A stretch of 64,000 nucleotides of DNA from JAHEEL01 sp963836085 (GCA_963836085.1 CAWIHT010000009.1:72587-136586); one strand, 5' to 3'; shown: positions 31,999 to 41,777, numbered from the stretch's first letter. Numbers and translations: made by a program. Notes: generated by a model not told the origin, from the letters alone.

Positions 31999-33261
31999 AT
32001 GGACGATCGTGTTGAAGTGCTGCGGGTTGTCGGTGGGACACCTCTTGAGGGGGAGCTGTCGGTTCTTGGGGCGAAGAATGCGGCGCTCAAACACATGGTG
32101 GCGACACTGCTCGCGCCGGGAATCCATCACCTTTCGAACGTGCCCCGGATCCTCGACGTCGAGATCATGGGCAGTGTGCTGCGGCACGTGGGCGCGACGT
32201 GCGAACGGGACGGCACCACGCTCACGATCGACGTTCCTGACGATCCGAATCCCGAGGCTCCGCTCGATCTCGTCCGACAGATGCGTGCCTCGATCCTGAT
32301 TCTCGGCACCCTGTTGTCCCGGACCGGTGAAGCACGGGTCGCACTCCCGGGAGGCGACGACTTCGGATCTCGTCCGATCGATCTGCACCTCGGTGGCCTC
32401 GAGGACCTCGGAGCCGTCTTCGAACTCCAACACGGCGTGCTGCGAGCGACCGCCCCCGACGGACTGCACGGGGCGGAGATCTACCTCGAGTTCCCGTCGG
32501 TCGGAGCCACGGAGAACATCCTCCTTGCCTCCGTCCTCGCGGAGGGAACGACCACGATTGGCAACGCGGCCCGCGAGCCCGAATTGGCCGATCTCGCCGC
32601 CTACTTGGTTGCCATGGGTGCCAACATCGAAGGGGCGGGCACCTCCACGGTTGTGGTCAACGGTGTGTCCGAGCTCCACCCAGCCGACCATCGCGTTGTC
32701 CCGGATCGCCTCGAAGCCGGCACCTACATCGTGGCGGCGGTCATGACGGCTGGCACGCTCACCGTTCATGACTGTGTTCCGCAGCATCTCCGGATGGAGA
32801 TGAGCAAGCTCGCCGATGCCGGCGCCGACGTCACCTCGGGCGATGATTGGATCACCGTGCGAGGGCCGGCACGACCGGAGCCGATCGACTTCGCGACGCT
32901 ACCGTTCCCGGGCTATCACACCGACATGCATCCGCAGATGGTGGCGCTGCTCTCCGTCGCGGATGGCACTTCGATCGCTACGGAGAACGTCTACGCCGCC
33001 CGTTTCCGCTACATCGGTGAACTCAACCGCATGGGTGCGGTCATCCACACCGACGGACAGCACATCGTGATCCGCGGTGTCGAGGAACTCAGCGGCTGTG
33101 AGGTGGACGGATGCGACATTCGAGCGGCGGCGGCACTCACAATCGCTGCCCTGCGAGCCGATGGGACGACCACGATTGTTGGTGCCCACCACGTGGACCG
33201 TGGGTACGACGGATTCGTCGGCAACCTCCAATCGCTCGGCGCTCGCATCGAGCGGGCCTGA
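31999..33261 (+). CDS. murA: UDP-N-acetylglucosamine 1-carboxyvinyltransferase
   Basis: The 420-residue enzyme catalyses the first committed step of peptidoglycan synthesis, adding enolpyruvate to UDP-GlcNAc. Family marks are LSVLGAKNAALKHMVATLLA, MRASILILGTLL and AGTYIVAAVMTAG. The loop that normally holds the catalytic Cys (GGC) reads LPGGDDFGSRPIDLHL, with Asp120 in that position. The same change is known in mycobacterial MurA and gives insensitivity to fosfomycin. Confidence 0.95.
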   Translation: MDDRVEVLRVVGGTPLEGELSVLGAKNAALKHMVATLLAPGIHHLSNVPRILDVEIMGSVLRHVGATCERDGTTLTIDVPDDPNPEAPLDLVRQMRASILILGTLLSRTGEARVALPGGDDFGSRPIDLHLGGLEDLGAVFELQHGVLRATAPDGLHGAEIYLEFPSVGATENILLASVLAEGTTTIGNAAREPELADLAAYLVAMGANIEGAGTSTVVVNGVSELHPADHRVVPDRLEAGTYIVAAVMTAGTLTVHDCVPQHLRMEMSKLADAGADVTSGDDWITVRGPARPEPIDFATLPFPGYHTDMHPQMVALLSVADGTSIATENVYAARFRYIGELNRMGAVIHTDGQHIVIRGVEELSGCEVDGCDIRAAAALTIAALRADGTTTIVGAHHVDRGYDGFVGNLQSLGARIERA

Positions 33262-33321
33262 CCCAGGGCTCACGACGCCATGCGTCCGCATTAGCGCGTC
33301 ATCCGGGGTTAGCTTGTACCC

Positions 33322-33624
33322 ATGGTTGTTGAGCAAGAGAACGTGATCGAGATCGCCTCTCCGACGGACAAGCCCGAGGCGGGTTTCGACGGTGCAGGGG
33401 AGATCGATCTCTCCCTCCTCGAGACCACCCTCGAGTACATCCGACCGGCACTCCAGGCCGACGGCGGCGATCTCGTGCTGCTCGGCGCCGAGAACGGCAA
33501 AGTAACCCTGCAACTCGTCGGCGCGTGCGGCGGGTGCCCGCTGTCGACGATGACGCTCACGTCCGGAATCGAACGCATTCTCCAGGATCGCGTCCCAGGT
33601 GTCCTCACCGTCGAGGCCATCTGA
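33322..33624 (+). CDS. NifU/NfuA-type iron-sulfur scaffold domain protein
   Basis: The 100-residue protein consists of a NifU C-terminal-like domain: TLEYIRPALQADGGDLVLLG and the cluster-binding GACGGCPLSTMTL with a CxxC pair. It should hold or transfer a [4Fe-4S] cluster. A TAGCTT box ends six bases before the ATG, so the message is probably leaderless. Confidence 0.9.
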   Translation: MVVEQENVIEIASPTDKPEAGFDGAGEIDLSLLETTLEYIRPALQADGGDLVLLGAENGKVTLQLVGACGGCPLSTMTLTSGIERILQDRVPGVLTVEAI

Positions 33625-33670
33625 TCGTCGTTGCGCCCGAGCGACGTCCCTCCGACCGTAATCTGTTGAC

Positions 33671-34585
33671 GTGATGCTCGTTCAACGCGCCAGAGATGGC
33701 GATCGCCGGTCGCTCGCCCGTCTTGTGAGTCGGGTCGAAGACGACACGCCTGAAGGCCGAGCGGCGCTTGCCGCTGTCTACTCAGACGGCGGTTCCGCAT
33801 GGGTGACCGGTGTCACGGGAGCTCCCGGCGCCGGCAAGTCCACCCTCGTTGACGGTCTCGTCGGTCATGCCGCGAATCAGGGGACCGTCGCGGTGATTGC
33901 CGTCGATCCGTCCAGTCCATTCACCGGTGGCGCTGTTCTTGGCGACCGGATCCGGATGCAGCGACACACCGACGACCCGCGGGTGTACATCAGGTCCATG
34001 GCGAACCGGGGCCACCTCGGTGGTCTCGCCGATTCGACGCCGCGTGTGGTCGCTCTCCTCGACGGCATCGGGTTCGACAGCGTGATCGTCGAGACCGTTG
34101 GCGTCGGTCAAGCAGAGGTCGACGTTGCAGCCTCCGCAGACACCGTCGTCGTGGTGGTGAGCCCTGGCTGGGGAGATTCGATCCAGGCAGCGAAGGCTGG
34201 TCTCCTCGAGATCGGCGACATCTTCGTGGTCAACAAGGCCGACCGCTCGGGAGCCCACGAGGCGGTGACGGATCTCAACCGGATGCTCGACGCGGGACCG
34301 ATCCGTCCGTGGCGCCCACCCGTCGTGACCACGATTGCCACCGACGGCACGGGCATCGGAGCGCTGCTGGTCGCGATCGGGGACCATCGCCGGTACCTCA
34401 CCGACACGGCGACACTGGACCGCATTCGGAGGGATCGGGCGCTGCGCGAGATCGAAGCGGCCGTGAGGTCCGGGTTGAGGCGGAAGGCCACGCTCGGCCC
34501 CGCCGACGATGCAACACTCGCTCGGGTCGTTGCTCGAGAAGTCGATCCGTGGACGGCAGCCGAGGGCATCGTCGACGCGCGGTAG
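33671..34585 (+). CDS. meaB: Methylmalonyl-CoA mutase-associated GTPase MeaB
   Basis: The 304-residue G3E-type GTPase has the P-loop GVTGAPGAGKSTLV (residues ~47-60), DPSSPFTGGAVLGDRIRM, the switch region VETVGVGQAEVDVA and NKADRSG. MeaB protects and loads the B12-dependent methylmalonyl-CoA mutase. No mutase gene is in the window. TAATCT ends six bases before the GTG at 33671, supporting GTG over the adjacent ATG. Confidence 0.92.
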   Translation: MMLVQRARDGDRRSLARLVSRVEDDTPEGRAALAAVYSDGGSAWVTGVTGAPGAGKSTLVDGLVGHAANQGTVAVIAVDPSSPFTGGAVLGDRIRMQRHTDDPRVYIRSMANRGHLGGLADSTPRVVALLDGIGFDSVIVETVGVGQAEVDVAASADTVVVVVSPGWGDSIQAAKAGLLEIGDIFVVNKADRSGAHEAVTDLNRMLDAGPIRPWRPPVVTTIATDGTGIGALLVAIGDHRRYLTDTATLDRIRRDRALREIEAAVRSGLRRKATLGPADDATLARVVAREVDPWTAAEGIVDAR

Positions 34586-34618
34586 CCTCTCTCCCACGCG
34601 AACGTTGGAGGCAACGTC

Positions 34619-35386
34619 ATGGATCTCGTCGACTTCACGGTCTCGACCGCGGTGGCCACGATCACGCTGAATCGACCGCCGGTGAACGCGCTCAGCGCGG
34701 AACTCATCACCGACATTGGGCAGGCGTTGGAACAGGCCGCGAATCCCGAGGTTCGGGCCGTCGTCATCACGGGGAGTCCACACTTCGCCGCAGGCGCCGA
34801 CATCACCGGATTCCAGGCCGCGTTCGACGGAGACACCGATCCCGATCTCGCCTCGTCGCTGTCGGCGGTCGTTACACGATTGGAGTCGCTCGCGAAGCCG
34901 ACGATCGCTGCGATCCGCGGTTTCGCCCTCGGTGGCGGACTCGAACTCGCCATGGGAGCCGACTTCCGATATCTCGCCGAGGATGCCCGGGTCGGGCAAC
35001 CTGAGATCCTCCTCGGGATCATCCCCGGTGCCGGAGGGACCCAACGTCTCGCGCGTCTGGTCGGGTACCAGCGGGCGCTCGAGATGTGCCTGACCGGCAG
35101 ACAGGTTCCTGCAGAGGAGGCCGCTCGCATCGGAATCGCTGACAAGGTTCTCCCTGACGAGTCCCTGCTCGAGGTCGCGCTGGCAGATGCCGCCGAATTC
35201 GCTGCAGGCCCAACCGTCGCGTACTCGGCGGTGAAACGTTCGCTCGCCGGCGGATACGGGGGGCCGCTCGATCGCGGTCTCGGGATCGAGGCGGCCGAGT
35301 TCGCCCGTGCCTTCGGATCGAACGATGCGCGCGTCGGGGTGGAGGCGTTTCTCTCGAAGCAGAAGCCACAGTTCGGGGGTTCGTAG
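34619..35386 (+). CDS. Enoyl-CoA hydratase/isomerase family protein
   Basis: The 255-residue crotonase-fold protein has the oxyanion-hole motif FAAGADITGF and the catalytic region VGQPEILLGIIPGAGGTQRLARL, with Glu at the usual hydratase position. It hydrates 2-enoyl-CoA in fatty acid oxidation; exact chain length is unknown. GGAGG lies seven bases before the ATG, with TAGCCT 30 bases upstream. Confidence 0.9.
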   Translation: MDLVDFTVSTAVATITLNRPPVNALSAELITDIGQALEQAANPEVRAVVITGSPHFAAGADITGFQAAFDGDTDPDLASSLSAVVTRLESLAKPTIAAIRGFALGGGLELAMGADFRYLAEDARVGQPEILLGIIPGAGGTQRLARLVGYQRALEMCLTGRQVPAEEAARIGIADKVLPDESLLEVALADAAEFAAGPTVAYSAVKRSLAGGYGGPLDRGLGIEAAEFARAFGSNDARVGVEAFLSKQKPQFGGS

Positions 35387-35453
35387 CGTGCGGCGTTCAG
35401 TCCAAGGCGTCCTGACCTCCCAATACCCCGGACCGGGATAGCCTCGGAGCTCC

Positions 35454-36593
35454 ATGGCCACTCGAAAGCTCCCTCGTTGGGCCGGCACCGCGGTGCTGGT
35501 CGGAATCGGCATCATGGCGCTGGTGCTGTTCGTGGCGGCATGGCTGTCGGCCAACCAGATTCGCTCCGACGTCCTGCTGCCGGTCGCCGACAATCGTCCA
35601 TACGACATCGAGGTCCTTCGGACGCCTCCGGCGCGGATTGTGATTGCCGGCGCAGACGAACCGCCGCGGGGTGGCACATGGGGTTTCGAGGCCGAAGCGA
35701 CGTACACCCAACTGACGTCGCTCCTCAACCGGTCCGAGTCCGAGACCGAGTGGGCGGCAACCGCGTTCGGTGAGGAGGCGGCAGTCGGGAACACGGGTCG
35801 TATCGACGTCGATGCGTTCCCGGTCGACCCAAACGAGGCGTTTGGACTCGGCTTCGACGACGTGCGCGCGCCGGGTGAACTCGGGCCCCTGCCTGCCTGG
35901 CTGATCGACGGCCGTCGATCGACGTGGGTCATCATCGCCCACGGGAAGGGCACCGACCGTCGGACGCAGGCCCTGCGAATGATCCCAAGCTTCGTCGAGT
36001 CCGGGTACCCCGTGCTTGTGGTGAGCTACCGCAACGACGACGGTGCACCGAAGGACCCGTCGGGGCTGCGGTCGTGGGGCTTGACGGAGTGGCGCGACCT
36101 GGACGCGGCGATCCGCCTTGCGGAACGCGAAGGGGCACAGGACTACATCCTCGTCGGCCACGACCTCGGCGCCGAGGTCGTCTCCATGTTCTTGCACGAG
36201 TCCGACCAGGTCGGCAGTGTTCTTGGTGTCGTCTTCGATTCACCCGTGCTCGACCTCGCCGGCAGCATGAACTACAACTCGGGCCCGATCGCTTCGTTCG
36301 TCGGAGAACTCGGTCTTCAAATGTCGAGGCTCCGGTTTGGCATGGAGTGGGACGAACTCGATCAGGTTGCCCGAGCGGACCAATTCGACGTTCCGGTGCT
36401 GGCGCTCCACGGGGCCGGCGACGAGATCGCCCCCATTGAGATCACCGAGGCCTTCGTCGCAGCCCGACCCGACCTCGCCCGGCTCATCCGATTCGAGCAA
36501 GGTGCTCACGGCGATCTATGGAACGTCGACCGATCCCGCTACGAGGCCGAGGTCATGGCGTTTCTCGAGAGCTTCGTCGAAGACGAGGGCTGA
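35454..36593 (+). CDS. Membrane-anchored alpha/beta hydrolase-like protein with Asp at the nucleophile position
   Basis: The 379-residue protein has an N-terminal membrane segment (GTAVLVGIGIMALVLFVAAW) followed by an extracytoplasmic alpha/beta hydrolase domain. AHGKGTDRR, VVSYRNDDGAP and WRDLDAAIRLAE match a common actinobacterial family. The nucleophile elbow, usually GxSMGG, reads VGHDLGAE with Asp237 in place of Ser. The C-terminal HGAGDEIAP and EQGAHGDLW supply acid and His. It could be an Asp-nucleophile hydrolase or a non-standard member. Confidence 0.78.
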   Translation: MATRKLPRWAGTAVLVGIGIMALVLFVAAWLSANQIRSDVLLPVADNRPYDIEVLRTPPARIVIAGADEPPRGGTWGFEAEATYTQLTSLLNRSESETEWAATAFGEEAAVGNTGRIDVDAFPVDPNEAFGLGFDDVRAPGELGPLPAWLIDGRRSTWVIIAHGKGTDRRTQALRMIPSFVESGYPVLVVSYRNDDGAPKDPSGLRSWGLTEWRDLDAAIRLAEREGAQDYILVGHDLGAEVVSMFLHESDQVGSVLGVVFDSPVLDLAGSMNYNSGPIASFVGELGLQMSRLRFGMEWDELDQVARADQFDVPVLALHGAGDEIAPIEITEAFVAARPDLARLIRFEQGAHGDLWNVDRSRYEAEVMAFLESFVEDEG

Positions 36594-36636
36594 GAACCGC
36601 GCCGCAACGACGCGGAATGGGGCAGACTTGGAGTCC

Positions 36637-37764
36637 ATGCTGTATCTCGATCACGCCGCCAGCACCCCGCTGCGACCCGAAGTCCGGGACGTGATGGCGC
36701 CGTTCGTCGGAGAGCGCTTCGGGAACCCTTCCGGGATCCACGGCACCGCGCAACAGGCGAAGAACGCCATCGAAGCAGCGCGAGAGCAGATCGCTGCAGC
36801 AATCGGTGCGGCGAGCCCTCTCGAGATCGTGTTCACCGGCGGCGGTACCGAAGCAGACAACCTCGCCGTATTCGGGGCGGCGTGGCCGGCCGGCGGCGGG
36901 ATCATCACAACCGCGGTCGAACACGCGGCGGTCCTCGAATCGGCCCGATTCGCCGAGCGGGTCGGAAGCATCGTCTCGATTCTGCCGGTGGACCACCTCG
37001 GACGCGTAACGCCGGCAGAGGTCGCCGCACACGTCGACGAAGGGACGGCGGTCGTCTCCGTGATGATGGCGAACAACGAGACCGGTGTTCTCCAGCCCGT
37101 TGCCGAGATCGCGAAAGGCGTTCGGGCGGTGAGCGACCGGGCCCTCGTGCATACCGACGCGGTTCAAGCCTTCGCCTCGATCCCTGTCGCGGTGTACGAC
37201 GGTGGACCGGACCTCATCTCGGTCTCCGCACACAAGATCGGGGGACCACAAGGCGTTGGGTTCCTCTACGTTCGAGACGGAATCGAACTCGAACCGGTGA
37301 TCCACGGCGGCGGCCAGGAGCTGGGCCGCCGGTCTGGTACACACAACGTGGCGGCAATCGTGGGGCTCGGCGCGGCGGTCGAGGCCACGGTCGCTGAACG
37401 CGAGGGATATCGCGCACGCGTCGCAGCGGCCCGTGACCGCTTCGAGCAGGACCTGCGTTCAAGGATCAACATTGAGGGCACGGCAGGCGAGGCCGAGCGG
37501 CTGGTGTCGCACGCGCACCTCCGGTTCCCCGGAATCGCGGCAGAGACCCTCCTGGTGCGCCTCGACCTCGCTGGCGTGGCGGCGGCAGCCGGCGCGGCGT
37601 GCCACAGCGGCGCGATCGAGAGCAGCCACGTTCTGACAGCGATGGGGATCGAGCCGGCGGCGGCGGCCGAATCCATCCGTTTCAGCTTCGGCCGGGATGA
37701 CGATGAGTCGACGGGAGCGATCGCTGCAGCCACCGTTGCGGGTGTCGTCGAGGGGCTCGCATGA
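36637..37764 (+). CDS. Cysteine desulfurase (NifS/IscS family)
   Basis: The 375-residue PLP enzyme starts MLYLDHAASTPLRPEV. Lys200 in SAHKIGGPQG binds PLP and Cys322 in GAACHSGAIESSHVL receives the sulfur from cysteine. It overlaps mnmA by four bases, so its sulfur most likely goes to tRNA thiolation, and perhaps also to iron-sulfur clusters. The frame open from 36337 runs through the hydrolase gene; the ATG at 36637 gives the family N terminus. Confidence 0.93.
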   Translation: MLYLDHAASTPLRPEVRDVMAPFVGERFGNPSGIHGTAQQAKNAIEAAREQIAAAIGAASPLEIVFTGGGTEADNLAVFGAAWPAGGGIITTAVEHAAVLESARFAERVGSIVSILPVDHLGRVTPAEVAAHVDEGTAVVSVMMANNETGVLQPVAEIAKGVRAVSDRALVHTDAVQAFASIPVAVYDGGPDLISVSAHKIGGPQGVGFLYVRDGIELEPVIHGGGQELGRRSGTHNVAAIVGLGAAVEATVAEREGYRARVAAARDRFEQDLRSRINIEGTAGEAERLVSHAHLRFPGIAAETLLVRLDLAGVAAAAGAACHSGAIESSHVLTAMGIEPAAAAESIRFSFGRDDDESTGAIAAATVAGVVEGLA

Positions 37765-38828
37765 GAGCGCTCGTGGCAATGTCCGGCGGTGTCGACTCGT
37801 CGGTCGCGGCGGCGCTCATGATCGAGGCCGGCTACGACGTCGTCGGCGTGACCTTGAAGCAGTGGGTCGGAGCCGGTGGCGCGATGCCGACCGCTGGATG
37901 CTGCACCGTCTCGGATGCCGAGGATGCGCGCCGCGTCGCTGCTCAACTCGGTGTTCCCTACTACGTGCTCGACTACGTCGAGGAGTTCACTGAGGCCGTG
38001 GTCGAACCGTTTGGTGCCGCGTACCTCGCCGGGTTCACGCCGAACCCGTGTGTCGAGTGCAATCGCAAAGTGCGATTCTCGGCGCTGCTCGAGCGCACCG
38101 CAGAACTGGACGCCGACATCCTGGTCACCGGCCACCACGCCAGGGTGACGCACGACGCCGACGGGTGGCACCTGCTCCGGGCGACCGACGACACGAAGGA
38201 TCAGTCATACGTCCTCCACATGCTCGGTCAGGAAGAACTCTCCCGGATCCGCCTCCCGATTGGCGAGATGACGAAAGTCGAAGTGCGGAAGCGAGCGGCA
38301 GACATGGGGCTGCGTACGGCGGGGAAGCCGGACAGCCAGGACATCTGCTTCGTTGGATCAGGCGACTATCGAGACTTTCTCAGTGACAACTTCCCGGAGA
38401 CGGCGCTGCCGGGACCGGTCGTCGACACGGAGGGATCGATCATCGGCGAGCACGCCGGCGTGACCGGATTCACGATTGGTCAGCGTCGCGGCCTCGGCAT
38501 CGCCGTCGGCGAGGCTCGCTACGTCGTCGACATCGAACCGCTCGAGCGGAAGGTCGTCGTCGGCTCCTACGAAGATCTCCTCGTCGACGGCTGCACCGTG
38601 ATCGACGTGACGTTCACGTCCGACGCTCCTCCGACCTTCTCGGAGGTCACCGTGAAGGTCGGCTATCGAGCCACGGCGGTCCCCGCCGTCCTCACGCGAT
38701 CCGGCGATCGGTGGGAGGTGGCCTTCGTCGACCGTCATCCGGCTCCGGCGCCCGGCCAATCCGCGGTGTTCTACGACGGAGACCGCGTCCTCGGCGGCGG
38801 GATCATCGACGGGGTGACTCGATCATGA
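37761..38828 (+). CDS. mnmA: tRNA-specific 2-thiouridylase MnmA
   Basis: The 355-residue enzyme thiolates U34 of Lys, Glu and Gln tRNAs. It has the PP-loop AMSGGVDSSVAAALM, the first catalytic Cys100 in TPNPCVECNRKVRF and the second in DSQDICFVGSGDYRDFL. The ATG overlaps the desulfurase stop. An additional Cys pair (GCCTVSDAEDARRVA) near residue 47 is common in actinobacterial MnmA. Confidence 0.95.
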   Translation: MRALVAMSGGVDSSVAAALMIEAGYDVVGVTLKQWVGAGGAMPTAGCCTVSDAEDARRVAAQLGVPYYVLDYVEEFTEAVVEPFGAAYLAGFTPNPCVECNRKVRFSALLERTAELDADILVTGHHARVTHDADGWHLLRATDDTKDQSYVLHMLGQEELSRIRLPIGEMTKVEVRKRAADMGLRTAGKPDSQDICFVGSGDYRDFLSDNFPETALPGPVVDTEGSIIGEHAGVTGFTIGQRRGLGIAVGEARYVVDIEPLERKVVVGSYEDLLVDGCTVIDVTFTSDAPPTFSEVTVKVGYRATAVPAVLTRSGDRWEVAFVDRHPAPAPGQSAVFYDGDRVLGGGIIDGVTRS

Positions 38829-39745
38829 GGATCACCGGCGTCGGCAGTCTGCCCCACACGGACGTTCGAGAGGCGGCGGCTTTCGTGACTTCGACCACCG
38901 ATCTCCCATACCTGCCGCAACTGCCGAACCGGCATGCATCCGAAGGCATGCTGCGGCAGTGGGGAGAGGGGTTGTGCGGAGCCGGCGGAACCGACGACGG
39001 AATCGGATTGCGGTTCGGCGAACAGGAGGATCCAACGGGCGAAGCGTTCGGCGGAGCCGACGCGACGCTGGAAGTCATCGACGGTCCGCAACTCAAGACG
39101 CAGTTCACCGGGCCGGTGACGATGTTCCTTGCTCTCCTCGCCGCGGGATGCTCGTACGAAGGCCTCTGGGATTGCGTTGTCGACGGCCTCGTCGGGCGGG
39201 TGAGCGAGCATGTCGCGGCGATACGGGCACTCCGGCCTGATGTCGAACTGATCACAATCATGGACGAGCCGGCGCTGGTGACCTTTGCTCCCGATCGCTC
39301 GAACGGCCCGGTCTCGATCGAAGCGGCTGCAGAAGCCCTCTCGCGTGTGATGGCGCAAGCGCCGACTCCGGTTGGTATCCACGTCTGCGGCGATACCGAC
39401 TGGCGCATGGTCGCCGGGCTGCGGCCGGCGTGGCTCTCATGGGATCTGGCCGGTCTTGGTGATGGCTTTCTCGACGCAACGGACGCAATCGCCGAGACGA
39501 TCGGACACGGCACCGGGGTCATGTGGGGCCTCGTCCCCACCGACCCTGCCCCGATCGACACCGACCGAATCCGCTCGCGGTACGGTACGGCTGTGACGCG
39601 ACTCGTGATTGACGGTGCACCGGTTGAGCGGCTCACGCACGCCTCGATGGCCACGCCGGCGTGCGGTCTTGCAGGCCTGAGCGTCGGCGGGGCCGAGGTG
39701 GTAATGGATCGCGTGCACGGAGCCGTGGAGTTGCTCGATGACTGA
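38825..39745 (+). CDS. MetE/UROD-like barrel protein of unknown function
   Basis: The 306-residue protein has the cobalamin-independent methionine synthase-like C-terminal fold: GVGSLPHTDVREAAAF at the start, QFTGPVTMFLALLA, ELITIMDEPAL and IHVCGDTDWRMVAG with the probable metal ligands. A homologue sits beside ligA in mycobacteria. Whether it has methyltransferase activity is unknown. It overlaps mnmA by four bases and ligA by eight. Confidence 0.8.
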   Translation: MRITGVGSLPHTDVREAAAFVTSTTDLPYLPQLPNRHASEGMLRQWGEGLCGAGGTDDGIGLRFGEQEDPTGEAFGGADATLEVIDGPQLKTQFTGPVTMFLALLAAGCSYEGLWDCVVDGLVGRVSEHVAAIRALRPDVELITIMDEPALVTFAPDRSNGPVSIEAAAEALSRVMAQAPTPVGIHVCGDTDWRMVAGLRPAWLSWDLAGLGDGFLDATDAIAETIGHGTGVMWGLVPTDPAPIDTDRIRSRYGTAVTRLVIDGAPVERLTHASMATPACGLAGLSVGGAEVVMDRVHGAVELLDD

Positions 39746-41777
39746 CCAGGCGGCCAGGGCGGCCGAGCTCCGAGCGTTCCTCCGGCACCACAACTACCGA
39801 TATCACGTCCTCGACTCGCCCGAAGTGTCGGATATCGAGTTCGATGAAGCGCTCCGGGAACTCCAGGCGATCGAGAAGGTCCATCCAGATCTCGCGGTCC
39901 CCGATTCGCCCACCCTGATCGTCGGTGGGGCCGTCTCTGAGGCGTTCGCGGCGGTAACGCACCGAGAACGGATGTTCTCCCTCGACAACGTCGAGAGTCT
40001 CGAAGGTCTTGACGCATGGCGTGCGCGGCTTGTCCGCCTGCTCGACCGTGAGCCCTCCGGCTACTCCTGTGAGCTCAAGATCGACGGTCTGGCGATCTCG
40101 ATCACGTATGAGGCGGGTCATCTCGTGCGCGCGGCGACCCGTGGAGACGGGATCACGGGGGAGGACATCACGGCGAACGTCCGAACGATGGCCAATGTGC
40201 CGCCGGTGCTCGAGGGGGATGCTCCCGCCGTCATCGAGGTGCGGGGTGAGATCTACATGCCCGTCTCGGCGTTCAACGAACTCAACGAACGCCAGGCCGA
40301 GGCCGGGAAGCCGCCGTACGTGAACCCGCGCAACACCGCGGCCGGCTCGGTGAGGCAGAAGGATCCGGCGGTGACCGCTTCGCGCTCCCTGCTGCTGTGG
40401 ACCTATCAGATCGGCTCCGTCGAAGGCGGCCCTGTGCTCGAATCGCACACCGAGCAGATGGGTTGGCTCGCGACGCTCGGTCTGCCGGTGAACCCCGAGA
40501 ACCGGACGGTCGAGACCATCGAGGCCGTCGAGGAATACGTACGCCTCGCCGAGGAACAGCGCCACACGCACGACTACGACACCGACGGAATCGTCGTGAA
40601 GGTCGACTCACTCGCCGACCAGCGAGACCTTGGCTTCACGGCGAAGAGTCCGCGCTGGGCCGTTGCGTACAAGCTTCCACCCGAGGAGAAGACCACCACC
40701 CTTCTCGATATCAAGATCAACGTCGGTCGAACCGGAGCGGTGACCCCCTATGCGGTCCTCGATCCGGTGTTCGTCGGCGGCGTGACGGTTACGAACGCCA
40801 CACTGCACAATGAAGGTGAGGTGCACCGTCGGGATGTCAGACCCGGCGACACCGTCATCGTCCGCAGGGCCGGTGACGTGATCCCGGAAGTCGTCGGGCC
40901 GGTGATTTCCCTTCGACCGGAGGGACTGCCGGCGTGGAACATGCCGGAGAAGTGCCCGTTCTGCGGCCACGCGCTGGTGCTGCCCGAAGGGGAGGCGAAA
41001 GCGAAGTGCACCGGCGGCTACGAATGCCCGAGCCGACTGCGCGAGCACCTCGCCCACTTCGCAGGACGCGGTGCGATGGACATCGAAGGCCTCGGCTACA
41101 AGACCGTGGATCTGCTGCTCGCTGAGGGCTTGATCAGCGACCCGGCCGATATCTTCACCCTCGAGCCCGACGCGCTCCTCGGGCGAGAGGGCTGGGGAGA
41201 GATCTCCGTCTCCAATCTTCTCTCCGCGATCGACGATGCGAAGGACCGCGAGGTCGGTCGGCTGCTCACCGGGTTCGGGATCGACCACGTTGGGGGGACG
41301 GTGGCGAGGGTGCTTGCCCGTCGTTTCGGAAGCGTTGAAGCGCTCGCTGCGGCGACCGAGGACGACATCACCGTGATCGAAGGGATCGGGCCGGAGATCG
41401 CCAGTTCGGTTGTCACCTGGTTCGGCGACCCGGACAATGTCCGGCTCGTCGACAAGTTCCGCGCGGCTGGTGTTCGCATGGCTGACCCGATCGATGAGAG
41501 CCAGAGGAGTGATGTGCTCGCCGGTGTGACGGTGGTGATCACCGGCTCGCTCGACGGATTCTCGCGGTCGGAGGCGAAGGCCGCGGTCGAGGATCGTGGC
41601 GGCAAGGTGACCGGATCGGTCTCTGGGAAGACCACCGCACTGATCGCCGGTGCCTCTCCCGGATCGAAGCAGACGAAGGCGTTCGATCTCGGCGTCCCGG
41701 TGTTGGATGAGGCGGCGTTTGTGCGGATGCTGGGGGAGGGCTGGGGGGAGGAACGGAGCGGCGGAGTGGCGGAGTAG
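39738..41777 (+). CDS. ligA: NAD-dependent DNA ligase
   Basis: The 679-residue ligase is full length. Lys114 in CELKIDGLAISI is adenylated by NAD. The OB domain, a four-Cys zinc finger (CPFCGHALV then KCTGGYECPSRL), HhH repeats (GFGIDHVGGTVARVLA, VIEGIGPEIASSV) and the C-terminal BRCT domain (LAGVTVVITGSLDGFSRSEA) are all visible. The last codons (GVAE) lie in a GGCGGAGT-type micro-repeat that continues past the stop. Confidence 0.96.
   Translation: MTDQAARAAELRAFLRHHNYRYHVLDSPEVSDIEFDEALRELQAIEKVHPDLAVPDSPTLIVGGAVSEAFAAVTHRERMFSLDNVESLEGLDAWRARLVRLLDREPSGYSCELKIDGLAISITYEAGHLVRAATRGDGITGEDITANVRTMANVPPVLEGDAPAVIEVRGEIYMPVSAFNELNERQAEAGKPPYVNPRNTAAGSVRQKDPAVTASRSLLLWTYQIGSVEGGPVLESHTEQMGWLATLGLPVNPENRTVETIEAVEEYVRLAEEQRHTHDYDTDGIVVKVDSLADQRDLGFTAKSPRWAVAYKLPPEEKTTTLLDIKINVGRTGAVTPYAVLDPVFVGGVTVTNATLHNEGEVHRRDVRPGDTVIVRRAGDVIPEVVGPVISLRPEGLPAWNMPEKCPFCGHALVLPEGEAKAKCTGGYECPSRLREHLAHFAGRGAMDIEGLGYKTVDLLLAEGLISDPADIFTLEPDALLGREGWGEISVSNLLSAIDDAKDREVGRLLTGFGIDHVGGTVARVLARRFGSVEALAAATEDDITVIEGIGPEIASSVVTWFGDPDNVRLVDKFRAAGVRMADPIDESQRSDVLAGVTVVITGSLDGFSRSEAKAAVEDRGGKVTGSVSGKTTALIAGASPGSKQTKAFDLGVPVLDEAAFVRMLGEGWGEERSGGVAE

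Noticed and set aside
33782..35953. 723-codon open frame on the minus strand
   Set aside because: It is antisense to meaB, the enoyl-CoA hydratase and the hydrolase gene and encodes low-complexity Arg/Gly/Asp-rich sequence with no motif.
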